Source: Bacteroides luhongzhouii (GTDB taxonomy: Bacteria; Bacteroidota; Bacteroidia; Bacteroidales; Bacteroidaceae). From it: a stretch of DNA of 64,000 bases. The notes beneath the pieces are model-generated. The model worked only from the letters and a program-made list of their open reading frames with translations, was not told the DNA's origin and ran no database searches. Below are positions 9,384-18,458 of the stretch, piece by piece (the first letter of the stretch is position 1; every line of letters starts with the position of its first letter). The position numbers were made by a program, and so were the translations under genes. The stretch is taken from the NCBI RefSeq assembly GCF_009193295.2, contig NZ_CP059973.1, forward strand, positions 1,178,001 through 1,242,000. Reading direction: 5' to 3'.

Positions 9384-10487
9384 ATGGCATTGCAATGTGG
9401 TATTGTCGGACTACCGAACGTGGGTAAGTCGACACTTTTCAACTGTTTGTCGAACGCAAAAGCACAGGCGGCAAACTTCCCTTTCTGTACAATTGAACCC
9501 AATGTAGGTGTAATCACTGTTCCCGACGAACGTCTGAATGCACTCGCTGAATTGGTACATCCCCAACGAATTGTTCCTACAACTGTAGAAATAGTAGATA
9601 TCGCCGGACTGGTGAAAGGCGCAAGCAAAGGAGAAGGACTGGGAAACAAGTTCCTTGCCAATATCCGTGAGACAGACGCGATTATCCACGTACTCCGTTG
9701 CTTCGATGACGAGAACGTGACACACGTAGACGGAAGCGTAAATCCCGTCCGCGACAAAGAAATCATCGACTACGAACTCCAACTAAAAGATCTGGAAACG
9801 ATCGAAAGCCGTATCCAGAAAGTACAAAAACAAGCACAGACGGGTGGAGACAAAGCTGCAAAGTTGGCTTACGATGTACTCGTTCAATATAAAGATGCAC
9901 TGGAACAGGGAAAATCTGCACGTACAGTGACTTTTGAAACAAAAGACGAACAAAAGATTGCTCACGAACTGTTCTTATTGACCAGCAAACCGGTAATGTA
10001 TGTCTGCAATGTTGATGAAGCAAGCGCAGTAAACGGAAATAAATACGTAGATATGGTACGCGAAGCCGTAAAAGACGAGGATGCTCAGATCCTGATTGTC
10101 GCAGCTAAAACAGAAGCGGACATCGCCGAACTGGAAACGTATGAAGACCGTCAGATGTTCCTTGCCGAAGTAGGGCTGGAAGAGTCGGGCGTAGCACGTC
10201 TTATCAAATCTGCTTACAGACTCCTGAATCTTGAAACATATTTCACTGCCGGTGTACAGGAAGTACGTGCCTGGACATACGAAAAAGGATGGAAAGCTCC
10301 TCAATGTGCCGGAGTAATCCACACCGATTTTGAAAAAGGCTTTATCCGTGCCGAAGTTATCAAATACGAAGATTATATCCAATACGGCTCGGAAGCAGCT
10401 GTGAAAGAAGCCGGAAAACTGGGCGTGGAAGGAAAAGAGTATGTCGTACAGGATGGCGACATCATGCATTTCCGTTTCAACGTGTGA
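9384..10487 (+). CDS. ychF: Redox-responsive P-loop ATPase/GTPase YchF
   Basis: The 367-residue protein is the normal family length. The P-loop GLPNVGKST stands at the N-terminus, followed by DIAGLVKGASKGEGLGNKFL (G3/switch II) and a C-terminal TGS-like domain ending in YVVQDGDIMHFRFNV. YchF (Obg family, OLA1 homologue) hydrolyses ATP, binds ribosomes and has been linked to oxidative-stress responses. The start is supported by the upstream -7 box and by the conserved N-terminus MALQCGIVGLPNVGKST. panE and lgt follow on the same strand with short gaps, so they may be co-transcribed. Confidence 0.96.
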   Translation: MALQCGIVGLPNVGKSTLFNCLSNAKAQAANFPFCTIEPNVGVITVPDERLNALAELVHPQRIVPTTVEIVDIAGLVKGASKGEGLGNKFLANIRETDAIIHVLRCFDDENVTHVDGSVNPVRDKEIIDYELQLKDLETIESRIQKVQKQAQTGGDKAAKLAYDVLVQYKDALEQGKSARTVTFETKDEQKIAHELFLLTSKPVMYVCNVDEASAVNGNKYVDMVREAVKDEDAQILIVAAKTEADIAELETYEDRQMFLAEVGLEESGVARLIKSAYRLLNLETYFTAGVQEVRAWTYEKGWKAPQCAGVIHTDFEKGFIRAEVIKYEDYIQYGSEAAVKEAGKLGVEGKEYVVQDGDIMHFRFNV

Positions 10488-10534
10488 TTATCAGTAACCA
10501 CCGACGACTTATTAATTACTAATTCGCTAACAAT

Positions 10535-11452
10535 ATGAAATATCTCATTGCAGGAACGGGAGGTGTAGGCGGCAGTATCGCAGGATTCTTGTCGCTGGCA
10601 GGCAAAGATATAACTTGTATTGCCCGTGGAGCTCATTTGCAGTCGATTCAAACGAACGGTTTGAAACTGAAGTCGGATTTGAAGGGCGAACATACGCTCC
10701 GGATTCCGGCAACTACCGCTGAAGAATTCAATGGAAAAGCAGATGTGGTATTCGTATGCGTGAAAGGTTACTCGGTCGATTCTATCATAGAACTGATTAA
10801 AAGGGCAGCACACAAAGACACGGTCGTCATCCCTATACTGAATGTGTACGGCACAGGACCGCGCATACAAAAGCTGGTTCCGGAAGTTACTGTTCTCGAC
10901 GGATGCATCTATATCGTAGGTTTCGTATCCGGCACAGGAGAAATCACCCAAATGGGAAAGATATTCCGTCTAGTATATGGTGCCCATCACGGTACAATTG
11001 TAAAGCCCGGATTGCTGGAAGCCATCCAACAAGACTTGCAGGAAGCAGGCATAAAGGTAGACCTGTCATCGGACATCAACCGGGATACGTTTATCAAATG
11101 GTCGTTTATCTCTGCAATGGCTGTGACGGGCGCTTACTACGATGTTCCGATGGGAGAAGTACAGAAACCGGGAAAGATACGGGATACATTTATCGGACTT
11201 TCTACGGAAAGCGCCGCCTTAGGAAAGAAACTGGGCATTGAATTCCCGGAGGACCCCATCAGCTACAATCTGAGAGTCATCGACAAACTTGATCCCGAAA
11301 GCACTGCTTCCATGCAGAAAGATCTGGCACGCGGACATGACTCTGAAATACAGGGATTGCTCTTCGATATGATTGCAGCCGCCGAAGAACAAGGGATTGA
11401 TATACCAACATACCGAATGGTTGCGGAAAAATTCAAAGAACAGTCACTATAA
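10535..11452 (+). CDS. panE: Ketopantoate reductase family protein (PanE/ApbA)
   Basis: The 305-residue cytoplasmic protein begins with a Rossmann dinucleotide-binding motif, GTGGVGGSIAGF. It continues with VVFVCVKGYSVD and has a C-terminal helical domain with KWSFISAMAVTGAY, which contains the conserved Lys of the family. Ketopantoate reductase makes pantoate for coenzyme A using NADPH. Paralogues of the PanE/ApbA fold exist in Bacteroides, so the pantothenate role is probable, not certain. It sits 47 bases after ychF and 19 before lgt. Confidence 0.8.
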   Translation: MKYLIAGTGGVGGSIAGFLSLAGKDITCIARGAHLQSIQTNGLKLKSDLKGEHTLRIPATTAEEFNGKADVVFVCVKGYSVDSIIELIKRAAHKDTVVIPILNVYGTGPRIQKLVPEVTVLDGCIYIVGFVSGTGEITQMGKIFRLVYGAHHGTIVKPGLLEAIQQDLQEAGIKVDLSSDINRDTFIKWSFISAMAVTGAYYDVPMGEVQKPGKIRDTFIGLSTESAALGKKLGIEFPEDPISYNLRVIDKLDPESTASMQKDLARGHDSEIQGLLFDMIAAAEEQGIDIPTYRMVAEKFKEQSL

Positions 11453-11471
11453 ATAAATAACTACCAAGCCT

Positions 11472-12305
11472 ATGTATTCACTTCTCAACATCACCTGGAA
11501 CCCGAATCCCGAACTATTCAACCTGTTCGGCATTTCTATCCGTTATTACGGATTATTGTGGGCAGTAGGAATATTCTTTGCTTATGTTGTTGTTCACTAC
11601 CAGTACCGGGACAAAAAGATAGAAGAAAAGAAGTTTGACCCGCTTTTCTTTTACTGTTTCTTTGGTATTCTGATCGGTGCCCGCCTGGGACACTGTTTGT
11701 TCTATGATCCGGGATATTATCTGTCTCATTTCTGGGAAATGATCCTTCCCATCAAGTTTATGCCGGACGGAAACTGGAAGTTTACCGGATACGAAGGATT
11801 GGCCAGTCATGGCGGTACATTGGGATTGATAGTAGCACTTTGGCTGTATTGCCGTAAGACAAAGCTCCATTATATGGATGTGTTGGACATGATTGCCGTA
11901 GCTACTCCAATCACAGCCTGCTTCATCCGTCTTGCCAACCTGATGAACTCTGAAATCATCGGCAAGCCGACTGATGTACCCTGGGCATTCATTTTTGAAC
12001 GTGTGGATATGCAACCCCGCCATCCGGGACAGCTTTACGAAGCCATCGCCTATCTTATCCTGTTCTTCATCATGATTTATCTGTACAAGAATTATAGCAA
12101 AAAACTGCACCGTGGCTTCTTCTTCGGGCTTTGCCTGACTTATATCTTCACCTTCCGCTTTTTCATCGAATTCCTGAAAGAAAACCAGGAAGATTTTGAA
12201 AACAACATGATGCTCAATATGGGACAATGGTTAAGCGTTCCGTTTATAATAATAGGTGTCTATTTTATGTTCTTCTATGACAAGAAGAAAAAGAAAATAG
12301 CCTAG
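11472..12305 (+). CDS. lgt: Prolipoprotein diacylglyceryl transferase
   Basis: The 277-residue polytopic inner-membrane protein carries the Lgt signature region: [22 protein letters not shown] with the catalytic-site histidine, and HPGQLYEA. It transfers diacylglycerol from phosphatidylglycerol to the lipobox cysteine, the first step in maturing the many SusD-type lipoproteins encoded in this window. The C-terminus is a short basic tail (DKKKKKIA). A strong bidirectional terminator follows at 12316-12360, separating it from convergent mutS. Confidence 0.95.
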   Translation: MYSLLNITWNPNPELFNLFGISIRYYGLLWAVGIFFAYVVVHYQYRDKKIEEKKFDPLFFYCFFGILIGARLGHCLFYDPGYYLSHFWEMILPIKFMPDGNWKFTGYEGLASHGGTLGLIVALWLYCRKTKLHYMDVLDMIAVATPITACFIRLANLMNSEIIGKPTDVPWAFIFERVDMQPRHPGQLYEAIAYLILFFIMIYLYKNYSKKLHRGFFFGLCLTYIFTFRFFIEFLKENQEDFENNMMLNMGQWLSVPFIIIGVYFMFFYDKKKKKIA

Positions 12306-12315
12306 CCTAAATCAG

Positions 12316-12360
12316 AAAAAGAGGGATTAGCGGTTCAAACATCACTAATCCCTCTTTTTT
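12316..12360. terminator. Bidirectional terminator between lgt and mutS
   Basis: A 15-bp perfect stem (12316-12330 with 12345-12359) begins with five A and ends in a T-run, so it gives a U-tract on both strands. It lies between two converging genes. Confidence 0.88.
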
Positions 12361-12443
12361 TATCAATAAAATAAATACCATTTCCCTCTAATGCCAGGAA
12401 AACGATCGAAAACATACCCTAAGACATTATATACATTTTCGCT

Positions 12444-15062
12444 TTATTTCCCCCTGACTATCTTCTTTATATCATTCAGCTTATTCAGCGCTTCAATAGG
12501 AGTAAGATTATTCACATCAAGATTTAATATCTCATCGCGAATCTGACAAAGAATTGGATCATCCAACTGAAAGAAGCTTAACTGCATACCTCCACGATTC
12601 TCGCTCACTTCTGCCAACGGCTTACCTGTTATTCCCTGTTGACGATTATCGGATTCAAGTTGCTTCAATATTTCATTGGCACGCTTCACAATGCTCTTCG
12701 GCATACCTGCCATCTTTGCTACATGAATACCGAAAGAGTGCTCACTACCGCCACGTTCCAGTTTACGAAGGAAGATTACCTTGTTATCCACCTCTTTCAC
12801 TGATACATTATAATTCTTGATACGCTTGAAAGATTTCTCCATCTCATTCAATTCATGATAATGCGTAGCAAATAAGGTACGTGCTTTTGCTTTCGGATGT
12901 TCATGAATATACTCTACAATAGCCCAAGCAATGGAAATACCGTCGTACGTAGAGGTACCACGACCCAACTCGTCAAATAATACCAGGCTCCGGGAAGAAA
13001 CATTGTTCAGGATATCAGCCGCTTCATTCATCTCTACCATGAATGTAGATTCACCGACTGATATATTATCGCTCGCTCCTACGCGGGTAAATATCTTATC
13101 AACTAAACCGATATGAGCACTTTCCGCAGGAACAAACGAGCCGATTTGAGCCAATAGCGTAATCAATGCTGTCTGACGCAGAAGCGCAGACTTACCGGCC
13201 ATGTTCGGACCTGTAATAATAATAATCTGCTGTGTATTGCTATCCAGCATTACATCATTGGCAATATACTTCTCCCCTATCGGAAGTTGTTTTTCTATTA
13301 CCGGGTGACGCCCCTGACGAATATCCAATACGTCATTATCCTCAATAATCGGACGGATATAACGATTCTCACGGGCCACATTGGCAAATGACAACAGACA
13401 GTCCAGACGTGCAATCTGATTCGCATTAATCTGTATCTGTGGAATAAATTCCATCAATGACTGTACTAAGTCCGTATATAGCTGCGTTTCCAGAATCAGA
13501 ATCTTATCTTCCGCTCCCAAAATCTTTTCTTCATATTCCTTTAGTTCCTGCGTGATATAACGTTCTGCGTTGACTAACGTCTGTTTACGAATCCACTCTT
13601 TAGGAACTTTATCTTTGTGGACATTACGGACTTCGATGTAATAACCGAATACGTTATTATAAGCCACTTTCAAACTCGGAATACCCGTTTCCTCGCTCTC
13701 TCGTTGCTGTATCTTTAGCAGATAATCTTTTCCTGAATAGGAAATTTGCCGCAATTCGTCCAAGTCTGCGTTCACACCATCTTGAATCACTCCACCTTTA
13801 TTTATCAGTAAAGGAGGATCATTCTTAATCTCTTTGGCAATCCGGTCACGAATAGAAATACAAAGATTCAGCTGTTCGCCAATACGATTCAAACTTGCAT
13901 TATCAGCTTCCATACATGCCTGTTTTATCGGCTCAATCGCTTGTAAGGCAACTTTCAACTGAACGACTTCACGGGGCGACACACGCCCTACAGCCACTTT
14001 GGAAATAATACGTTCCAAATCTCCTATTAAATGCAACTGTTCTTCAATCAGTTCCTTAAAATCAGGCTGACGGAAGAAATATTCCACTACGTTCAAGCGT
14101 TCATTGATTGGTCTCTCATCCTTCAACGGAAAAACGATCCAACGTTTCAACAAACGCGCTCCCATCGGGCTGATTGTTCTGTCGATCACATTGAGCAGGC
14201 TACTTCCGCCATCGTTCATATTGCCAATCAGCTCGAGACTACGCACCGTAAACTTATCCAGACGGACGTATTTATCTTCTTCAATACGTGCTAATGAAGT
14301 GATGTGGCCAATCTGTGTATGCTGCGTCATTGTCAGATACTGCAGAATAGCGCCGGAAGCAATGATGCCATTCTTCAAGTGCTCCACTCCGAAACCCTTC
14401 AGATTCTTCGTTTCAAAGTGTTTCAGCAGTTTCTCACGGGCAGTCGTTTCTGTAAATACCCAGTCGTCCAACTCGAATGTGAAGAACTTATTACCGAAAT
14501 TACCTTCAAACATCAGGCGTTTGCCACGTTCAAAAAGAATTTCCTTAGGGGCAAAGTTATTCAACAGCTTGTCTATATAATCAAAAGGACCTTCTGCCGT
14601 AAGGAATTCACCGGTAGAAATATCGAGAAAGGCAACTCCACAGGAAGCTTTTCCGAAATGAACGGCAGCCAGGAAGTTATTCTCTTTATAGTTCAGTACA
14701 TTATCATTGATAGAAACACCGGGAGTAACCAATTCGGTAATGCCACGCTTCACCAGCTTCTTCGTCATTTTCGGGTCTTCCAGCTGGTCACAGATAGCAA
14801 CACGTTTTCCGGCGCGAACCAATTTCGGAAGATAGGTATCAAGGGCATGATGAGGAAAACCTGCCATCTCGATAGTTTTTCCTTTCCCATTGGCACGTTT
14901 TGTCAGTGTGATCCCTAAAATTTCGGCGGCAACGATGGCATCCGTAGAATATGTTTCATAAAAGTCACCGCAACGAAACAGCATCACTGCATCCGGATGT
15001 TTTGCCTTCAAATCCAGAAACTGTTTCATCATCGGGGTGAGGACGATCTCTTCTTCGTTCAC
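12444..15062 (-). CDS. mutS: DNA mismatch repair protein MutS
   Basis: The 872-residue protein is full length. The N-terminal mismatch-binding domain starts [16 protein letters not shown] and carries [14 protein letters not shown] text with the Phe-x-Glu-equivalent region. The core and clamp follow, then an ATPase domain with Walker [14 protein letters not shown], Walker [17 protein letters not shown] and the ATHYHEL switch. MutS binds mispairs and recruits MutL. The gene stands alone on the minus strand, with its own -7 box at 15111-15118 and a shared terminator downstream. Confidence 0.97.
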   Translation of the reverse strand: MNEEEIVLTPMMKQFLDLKAKHPDAVMLFRCGDFYETYSTDAIVAAEILGITLTKRANGKGKTIEMAGFPHHALDTYLPKLVRAGKRVAICDQLEDPKMTKKLVKRGITELVTPGVSINDNVLNYKENNFLAAVHFGKASCGVAFLDISTGEFLTAEGPFDYIDKLLNNFAPKEILFERGKRLMFEGNFGNKFFTFELDDWVFTETTAREKLLKHFETKNLKGFGVEHLKNGIIASGAILQYLTMTQHTQIGHITSLARIEEDKYVRLDKFTVRSLELIGNMNDGGSSLLNVIDRTISPMGARLLKRWIVFPLKDERPINERLNVVEYFFRQPDFKELIEEQLHLIGDLERIISKVAVGRVSPREVVQLKVALQAIEPIKQACMEADNASLNRIGEQLNLCISIRDRIAKEIKNDPPLLINKGGVIQDGVNADLDELRQISYSGKDYLLKIQQRESEETGIPSLKVAYNNVFGYYIEVRNVHKDKVPKEWIRKQTLVNAERYITQELKEYEEKILGAEDKILILETQLYTDLVQSLMEFIPQIQINANQIARLDCLLSFANVARENRYIRPIIEDNDVLDIRQGRHPVIEKQLPIGEKYIANDVMLDSNTQQIIIITGPNMAGKSALLRQTALITLLAQIGSFVPAESAHIGLVDKIFTRVGASDNISVGESTFMVEMNEAADILNNVSSRSLVLFDELGRGTSTYDGISIAWAIVEYIHEHPKAKARTLFATHYHELNEMEKSFKRIKNYNVSVKEVDNKVIFLRKLERGGSEHSFGIHVAKMAGMPKSIVKRANEILKQLESDNRQQGITGKPLAEVSENRGGMQLSFFQLDDPILCQIRDEILNLDVNNLTPIEALNKLNDIKKIVRGK

Positions 15063-15110
15063 GGGTGTCTCCTTTTCTTCTTTATTGAGTACATAATGTG
15101 ATTATCCTTG

Positions 15111-15118
15111 CAAAGATA
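15111..15118 (-). promoter_or_regulatory. -7 element of the mutS promoter
   Basis: On the minus strand this reads TATCTTTG, a perfect TAnnTTTG match 49 bases upstream of the mutS start. No clear -33 element is seen. Confidence 0.65.
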
Positions 15119-15266
15119 ACGGTTTTTCAGCAGAGAATCAACGGTATGCTCCGATTCAATTTTCAAAATTAATGTTACATACCTTGAAATAAGGAGGAGT
15201 AATTTCTTAACAAGTAGGAGAAAACTATTAAAACGTGTTATAAAACATGCTATTTTTCTTGGATAA

Positions 15267-15297
15267 TTTGCTAATTTCCCAAGAGTCCGTATCTTTG
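15267..15297 (+). promoter_or_regulatory. Bacteroides promoter for a short RNA
   Basis: TTTG at 15267-15270 and TATCTTTG at 15290-15297 are separated by 19 bases, the full Bacteroides vegetative consensus. No protein gene follows on this strand until 26768; only the short hairpin-ended transcript unit is downstream. Confidence 0.8.
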
Positions 15298-15301
15298 CAA
15301 T

Positions 15302-15365
15302 GTGTTTTTCATAGTATTAGATTTAAGGTTAACAAAGGTTGGAGCAAGGCGTTGCTCCTTTTTTT
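15302..15365 (+). ncRNA. Probable ~64-nt small RNA with intrinsic terminator
   Basis: The unit begins just after a consensus promoter and ends in GGAGCAA-GGCG-TTGCTCC (15341-15358) plus seven T, a textbook intrinsic terminator. The body contains CATAGTATTAGATTTAAGG, which I recall as a motif repeated beside many Bacteroides genes, so this may be one member of a dispersed small-RNA family. No meaningful protein is encoded; ATG at 15300 gives only four codons and probably precedes the transcript start. Its targets are unknown. Confidence 0.7.
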
Positions 15366-15495
15366 ATGTCCGGACGTTTCCTATCAGAACAGCTATCTTT
15401 AAAACGACTCGTTTTTGCACCGTTTTGAATAAATATTAGATGCATCGGAATTTTATTTACTCTAGTAACAAAGAAAAAACGCTTAGTAATAGAGT

Positions 15496-15592
15496 TCTAT
15501 CTGACACCCGGGTCTCAATGGTACTGACACCCGGGTGTTGGCATACCTGAGACCCGGGTGTCATAGATGCTGAGACCCGGGTCTCAGATAGA
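15496..15592. repeat. Four-unit palindrome array with CCCGGG cores, 23-base period
   Basis: Four 16-base units start at 15502, 15525, 15548 and 15571, an exact 23-base period. They follow TGA[C/G]ACCCGGGT[C/G]TCA; unit 2 ends in TTG in place of TCA. The four left/right half combinations (C/G, C/C, G/C, G/G) each occur once. Unit 4 is a perfect palindrome and unit 2 nearly so, while unit 1 is the exact reverse complement of unit 3. Units 1 and 4 also pair with six extra bases (TCTATC and GATAGA), one mismatch in 22. The array lies 121 bases downstream of the regulator stop. Function unknown. Confidence 0.9.
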
Positions 15593-15712
15593 TTGTTTAT
15601 ACAGTGGAGAAAAATCTAAACTATATTATTTAATTTCTTTCCGTGCGGATCAGTTTATTTCTATACCGTTATGAGTGAAATTATAAATAAAGAATTAGGC
15701 AAAGTCTGCCAA

Positions 15713-18337
15713 TTACACTTCACTTATAAACTGCTCAAAACTATATTTAAAATCCTCATTCAATATTAGCTTATACTCCTTGGTGAATTGATCAAATGCA
15801 GTATATGCCATTCCCATACGTTTCAAATCGACCAAAGCTCGGCACTTAACACGAACAGACTCTTCATCTAGCGAATCAAATCGCAAAATACAATTTGAGA
15901 TTTGTATTCTCAAGTTATCATTTCCAGCAAATTGCCTGCTATCTCTTAACCGACTCAGAAGATCAATCATTGAATCGGAATAATCCGCTTTAAAACTATC
16001 TACCCAATCAAATTGCATGTTAGGAAGTAATTGACCAAACGAAGCCAGGCTCAGCAATTTTTCCAGATCTTCCTTATGGACTACATCTAAAGACGCCATC
16101 TTTTGTATTAACTGATTAGCTATGGTATAATCATTATATACATGTCCCTTATTAAGAAAGTACCAATAACCATTTGCTGATGATATCTCCGTGTCTCCCA
16201 CCTCTTCCAACAAAAGACGTATCTTACGTATATTTACGCTACGGTTGTTAGAGAAACTCTCCTCTGATTTATCATACCACAACAATTCCTTTAACTTGAT
16301 ATTGGAAATCCCCTTATTATTCTGATTGGAATAAAGAATAATAACAGACAATAATTGCCGCATAATGGGCGTGAGTTTTCCGGTAATATCTTTTAAATCC
16401 CGATTAATTACCTGAAATCCGTTCAGCATATAAATTCCCGGTGTGGTATTCAGCACAGGAGCTTCAAACGAGGAATACAGGTGGTCATTTTCTTGAATTT
16501 CTTTCTCACTATTTATATCTAAAACAATCCCTTCTTCTTTTTCACAAATATCTTGTCGCGAAATAGATATAACTTCTTTCTTATCATGCTTTCTGCCATT
16601 CTTCAATCTCCACCCGATTCCCCCTAAACCTGCTACACAAATACATATAAACAGCAATTTCCACCAAGTCCCCCTGTTGTCCTGTACCGTCATATTTTGA
16701 ATAGGCAACACAGGAGATGCAATAGAATAAATATTAGCTTCATAATTATTCCCCTCTACCTGATGAACTGTTACAGCGTAATAACATTTTTCTGAAGCAA
16801 GATAAATTAAATCTGCATGAGAATTAACATCCAAGAAAGTATAGGGTATTGTATCACCTAAAACGGTTTCTTGTCCATTCTCCAAATTTAAATCTTTTAA
16901 AACCAAAGAAGATAGAAAACGGCCTGAAGAAAAAAATAACCCTTTCGCATGTTCGCCTTTTTCTTCTTCATCAACTATCAGTGTAGAAGCAGCCACTTCG
17001 TCACAAAGATTCTCCGGCATAGACCACTTTTTCTCCAAAGAATAGTCATTCAGGTTTAATTTATACAAATCCTTATAATGAACAACCCCATATTCTTGCT
17101 TGCCCAAGTCATTTCCCAATCCTCCATAAATATAAATCAGCGAATCGGTCTTCCCAATGGCACTCAAATAACGAGGAGCGATCACATCCGACAACTCTCC
17201 CTTTATCACTTCACCCGACAGAGATATTCTATTCAACTCACGGGTATACAAGTGAAACCCATATCCCAGAATTTGTACAATCGATGAATCTTTTTGATTG
17301 AAAAACCGATTATGTTGTGTATAGGAAGACTGCCTTTTCCGTTGGATAGGAATAGACCAACTTTTCGTTTGAAAATTGAAAAAAGACAGATTCTCCCCAT
17401 CAGGCTTCTCAAAGTCATAATAAACCAACTGGCTACCTTTATCTTTCAAAGGAACAAAAAGAAACTGGTTAGTGATCCGATTTACATCAATCAATGGCGA
17501 GAATATATATTCTTTGGTTGTACTCTGTATTAAATCATATTTGACAATGCGATCTTTTGCAACAAAATAACAGGCAGACTGAGGTTCACATGGAACGGGA
17601 AAAGTCTTGGATGAGAAAGATAACGTTTTCATATGTTTCCAATACATATGCCTATTAATAATCCATTCCGGATTGGATGTAAAAGCGGTCATCCGCTGAA
17701 ACTTATCCTGAAGCAAAGTGTCAGATACTGCTTGTTCCAACGACCATTCATATTTTACGCAGCCAGGTGCCAGACCGATCTGCACATCCTTCAAAATAAT
17801 AGGAGCCACGTCCGAGGTTGTGTAAGAAGCCAATTTATTTGCACCAAAACAAACCTTAACAGAATGATTGTCCGGGAAATTAGCTTTCTCTTTAGAAATA
17901 AGAAGACCATTATTTCTGACATATAATGTATCATTCCCATACTCCAGTTCTATCTTTATCCTGTTCCATCTATGAATATCAATTGCTGCGGAAGAGTGCA
18001 GCTTTCCTAAATATTGCTGGTCTTTGATAAAACACAGATAAGGCTCTTCGTTCACAGGATTAACCAATATCAGATTGAGACTACTGCTATTACCGATAAT
18101 CATGCGGCATACATAACCAAAATGTTCGCCTTTTTCCCTAATTTTCAAATCAAAAGAGACTGATAAATAATCTTTAAAATCCACTCCCTGATTACCGGAC
18201 GGTATGATGAATGAAGTACGTTCATCTTTTGAATATTCATATGCACGAAAAGAAAGGCCTCCGAGATTTTCACCCCCCCAAATGACTATAGCCTTCGAGA
18301 TAAATAAAATATAAAGTAACAGTCGGATATATTTCAT
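15713..18337 (-). CDS. Membrane-anchored regulator: periplasmic sensor plus cytoplasmic winged-helix/BTAD (SARP-like)
   Basis: In this 874-residue protein I see a signal peptide (about 1-21) and a LamG/concanavalin-like beta domain (about 25-190). A region that looks like a kelch or beta-propeller fold follows (about 240-545), then one membrane helix near 557-576 (LLFICICVAGLGGIGW). The cytoplasmic part has an OmpR-type winged-helix segment from about 634 to 730 (GIYMLNGFQV ... SVNIRKIRLLLEEVG ... GYWYFL) and a helical BTAD-like region from 735 to 874. SARP activators have the same winged-helix plus BTAD order but are normally soluble. It lies just beyond the mannan-type PUL with its own promoter, and I infer it activates that PUL on sensing extracytoplasmic glycan. 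Domain limits are estimates by eye. Confidence 0.75.
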   Translation of the reverse strand: MKYIRLLLYILFISKAIVIWGGENLGGLSFRAYEYSKDERTSFIIPSGNQGVDFKDYLSVSFDLKIREKGEHFGYVCRMIIGNSSSLNLILVNPVNEEPYLCFIKDQQYLGKLHSSAAIDIHRWNRIKIELEYGNDTLYVRNNGLLISKEKANFPDNHSVKVCFGANKLASYTTSDVAPIILKDVQIGLAPGCVKYEWSLEQAVSDTLLQDKFQRMTAFTSNPEWIINRHMYWKHMKTLSFSSKTFPVPCEPQSACYFVAKDRIVKYDLIQSTTKEYIFSPLIDVNRITNQFLFVPLKDKGSQLVYYDFEKPDGENLSFFNFQTKSWSIPIQRKRQSSYTQHNRFFNQKDSSIVQILGYGFHLYTRELNRISLSGEVIKGELSDVIAPRYLSAIGKTDSLIYIYGGLGNDLGKQEYGVVHYKDLYKLNLNDYSLEKKWSMPENLCDEVAASTLIVDEEEKGEHAKGLFFSSGRFLSSLVLKDLNLENGQETVLGDTIPYTFLDVNSHADLIYLASEKCYYAVTVHQVEGNNYEANIYSIASPVLPIQNMTVQDNRGTWWKLLFICICVAGLGGIGWRLKNGRKHDKKEVISISRQDICEKEEGIVLDINSEKEIQENDHLYSSFEAPVLNTTPGIYMLNGFQVINRDLKDITGKLTPIMRQLLSVIILYSNQNNKGISNIKLKELLWYDKSEESFSNNRSVNIRKIRLLLEEVGDTEISSANGYWYFLNKGHVYNDYTIANQLIQKMASLDVVHKEDLEKLLSLASFGQLLPNMQFDWVDSFKADYSDSMIDLLSRLRDSRQFAGNDNLRIQISNCILRFDSLDEESVRVKCRALVDLKRMGMAYTAFDQFTKEYKLILNEDFKYSFEQFISEV

Positions 18338-18356
18338 AGCAGAAGCTTATTTGAAG

Positions 18357-18364
18357 CAAAGATA
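18357..18364 (-). promoter_or_regulatory. -7 element of the regulator promoter
   Basis: The minus strand reads TATCTTTG 19 bases before the start codon. This implies the regulator is transcribed on its own and not only by read-through from the SusC operon. The 11-base repeats seen at the PUL promoters are not present here. Confidence 0.6.
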
Positions 18365-18458
18365 TAAAAAATATGTATCTTCAATCTTAGGATATTAAAA
18401 TAATATAGATACTCTGCACCAACAATGAAAGATATCCGGCTGTTATAACTCCACATCC

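Noticed and set aside
11553-12227. 224-codon minus-strand frame opposite lgt
   Set aside because: Shadow of the highly conserved lgt gene; no independent features.
15300-15314. Four-codon ATG frame at the start of the putative small RNA
   Set aside because: The ATG begins only two bases after the -7 box, probably before or at the transcript start, so it is unlikely to be translated.
15496-15592. Short regularly spaced repeats that could suggest a CRISPR array
   Set aside because: The spacers are only 7 bases and the units are palindromes with varied halves; no cas genes are present.
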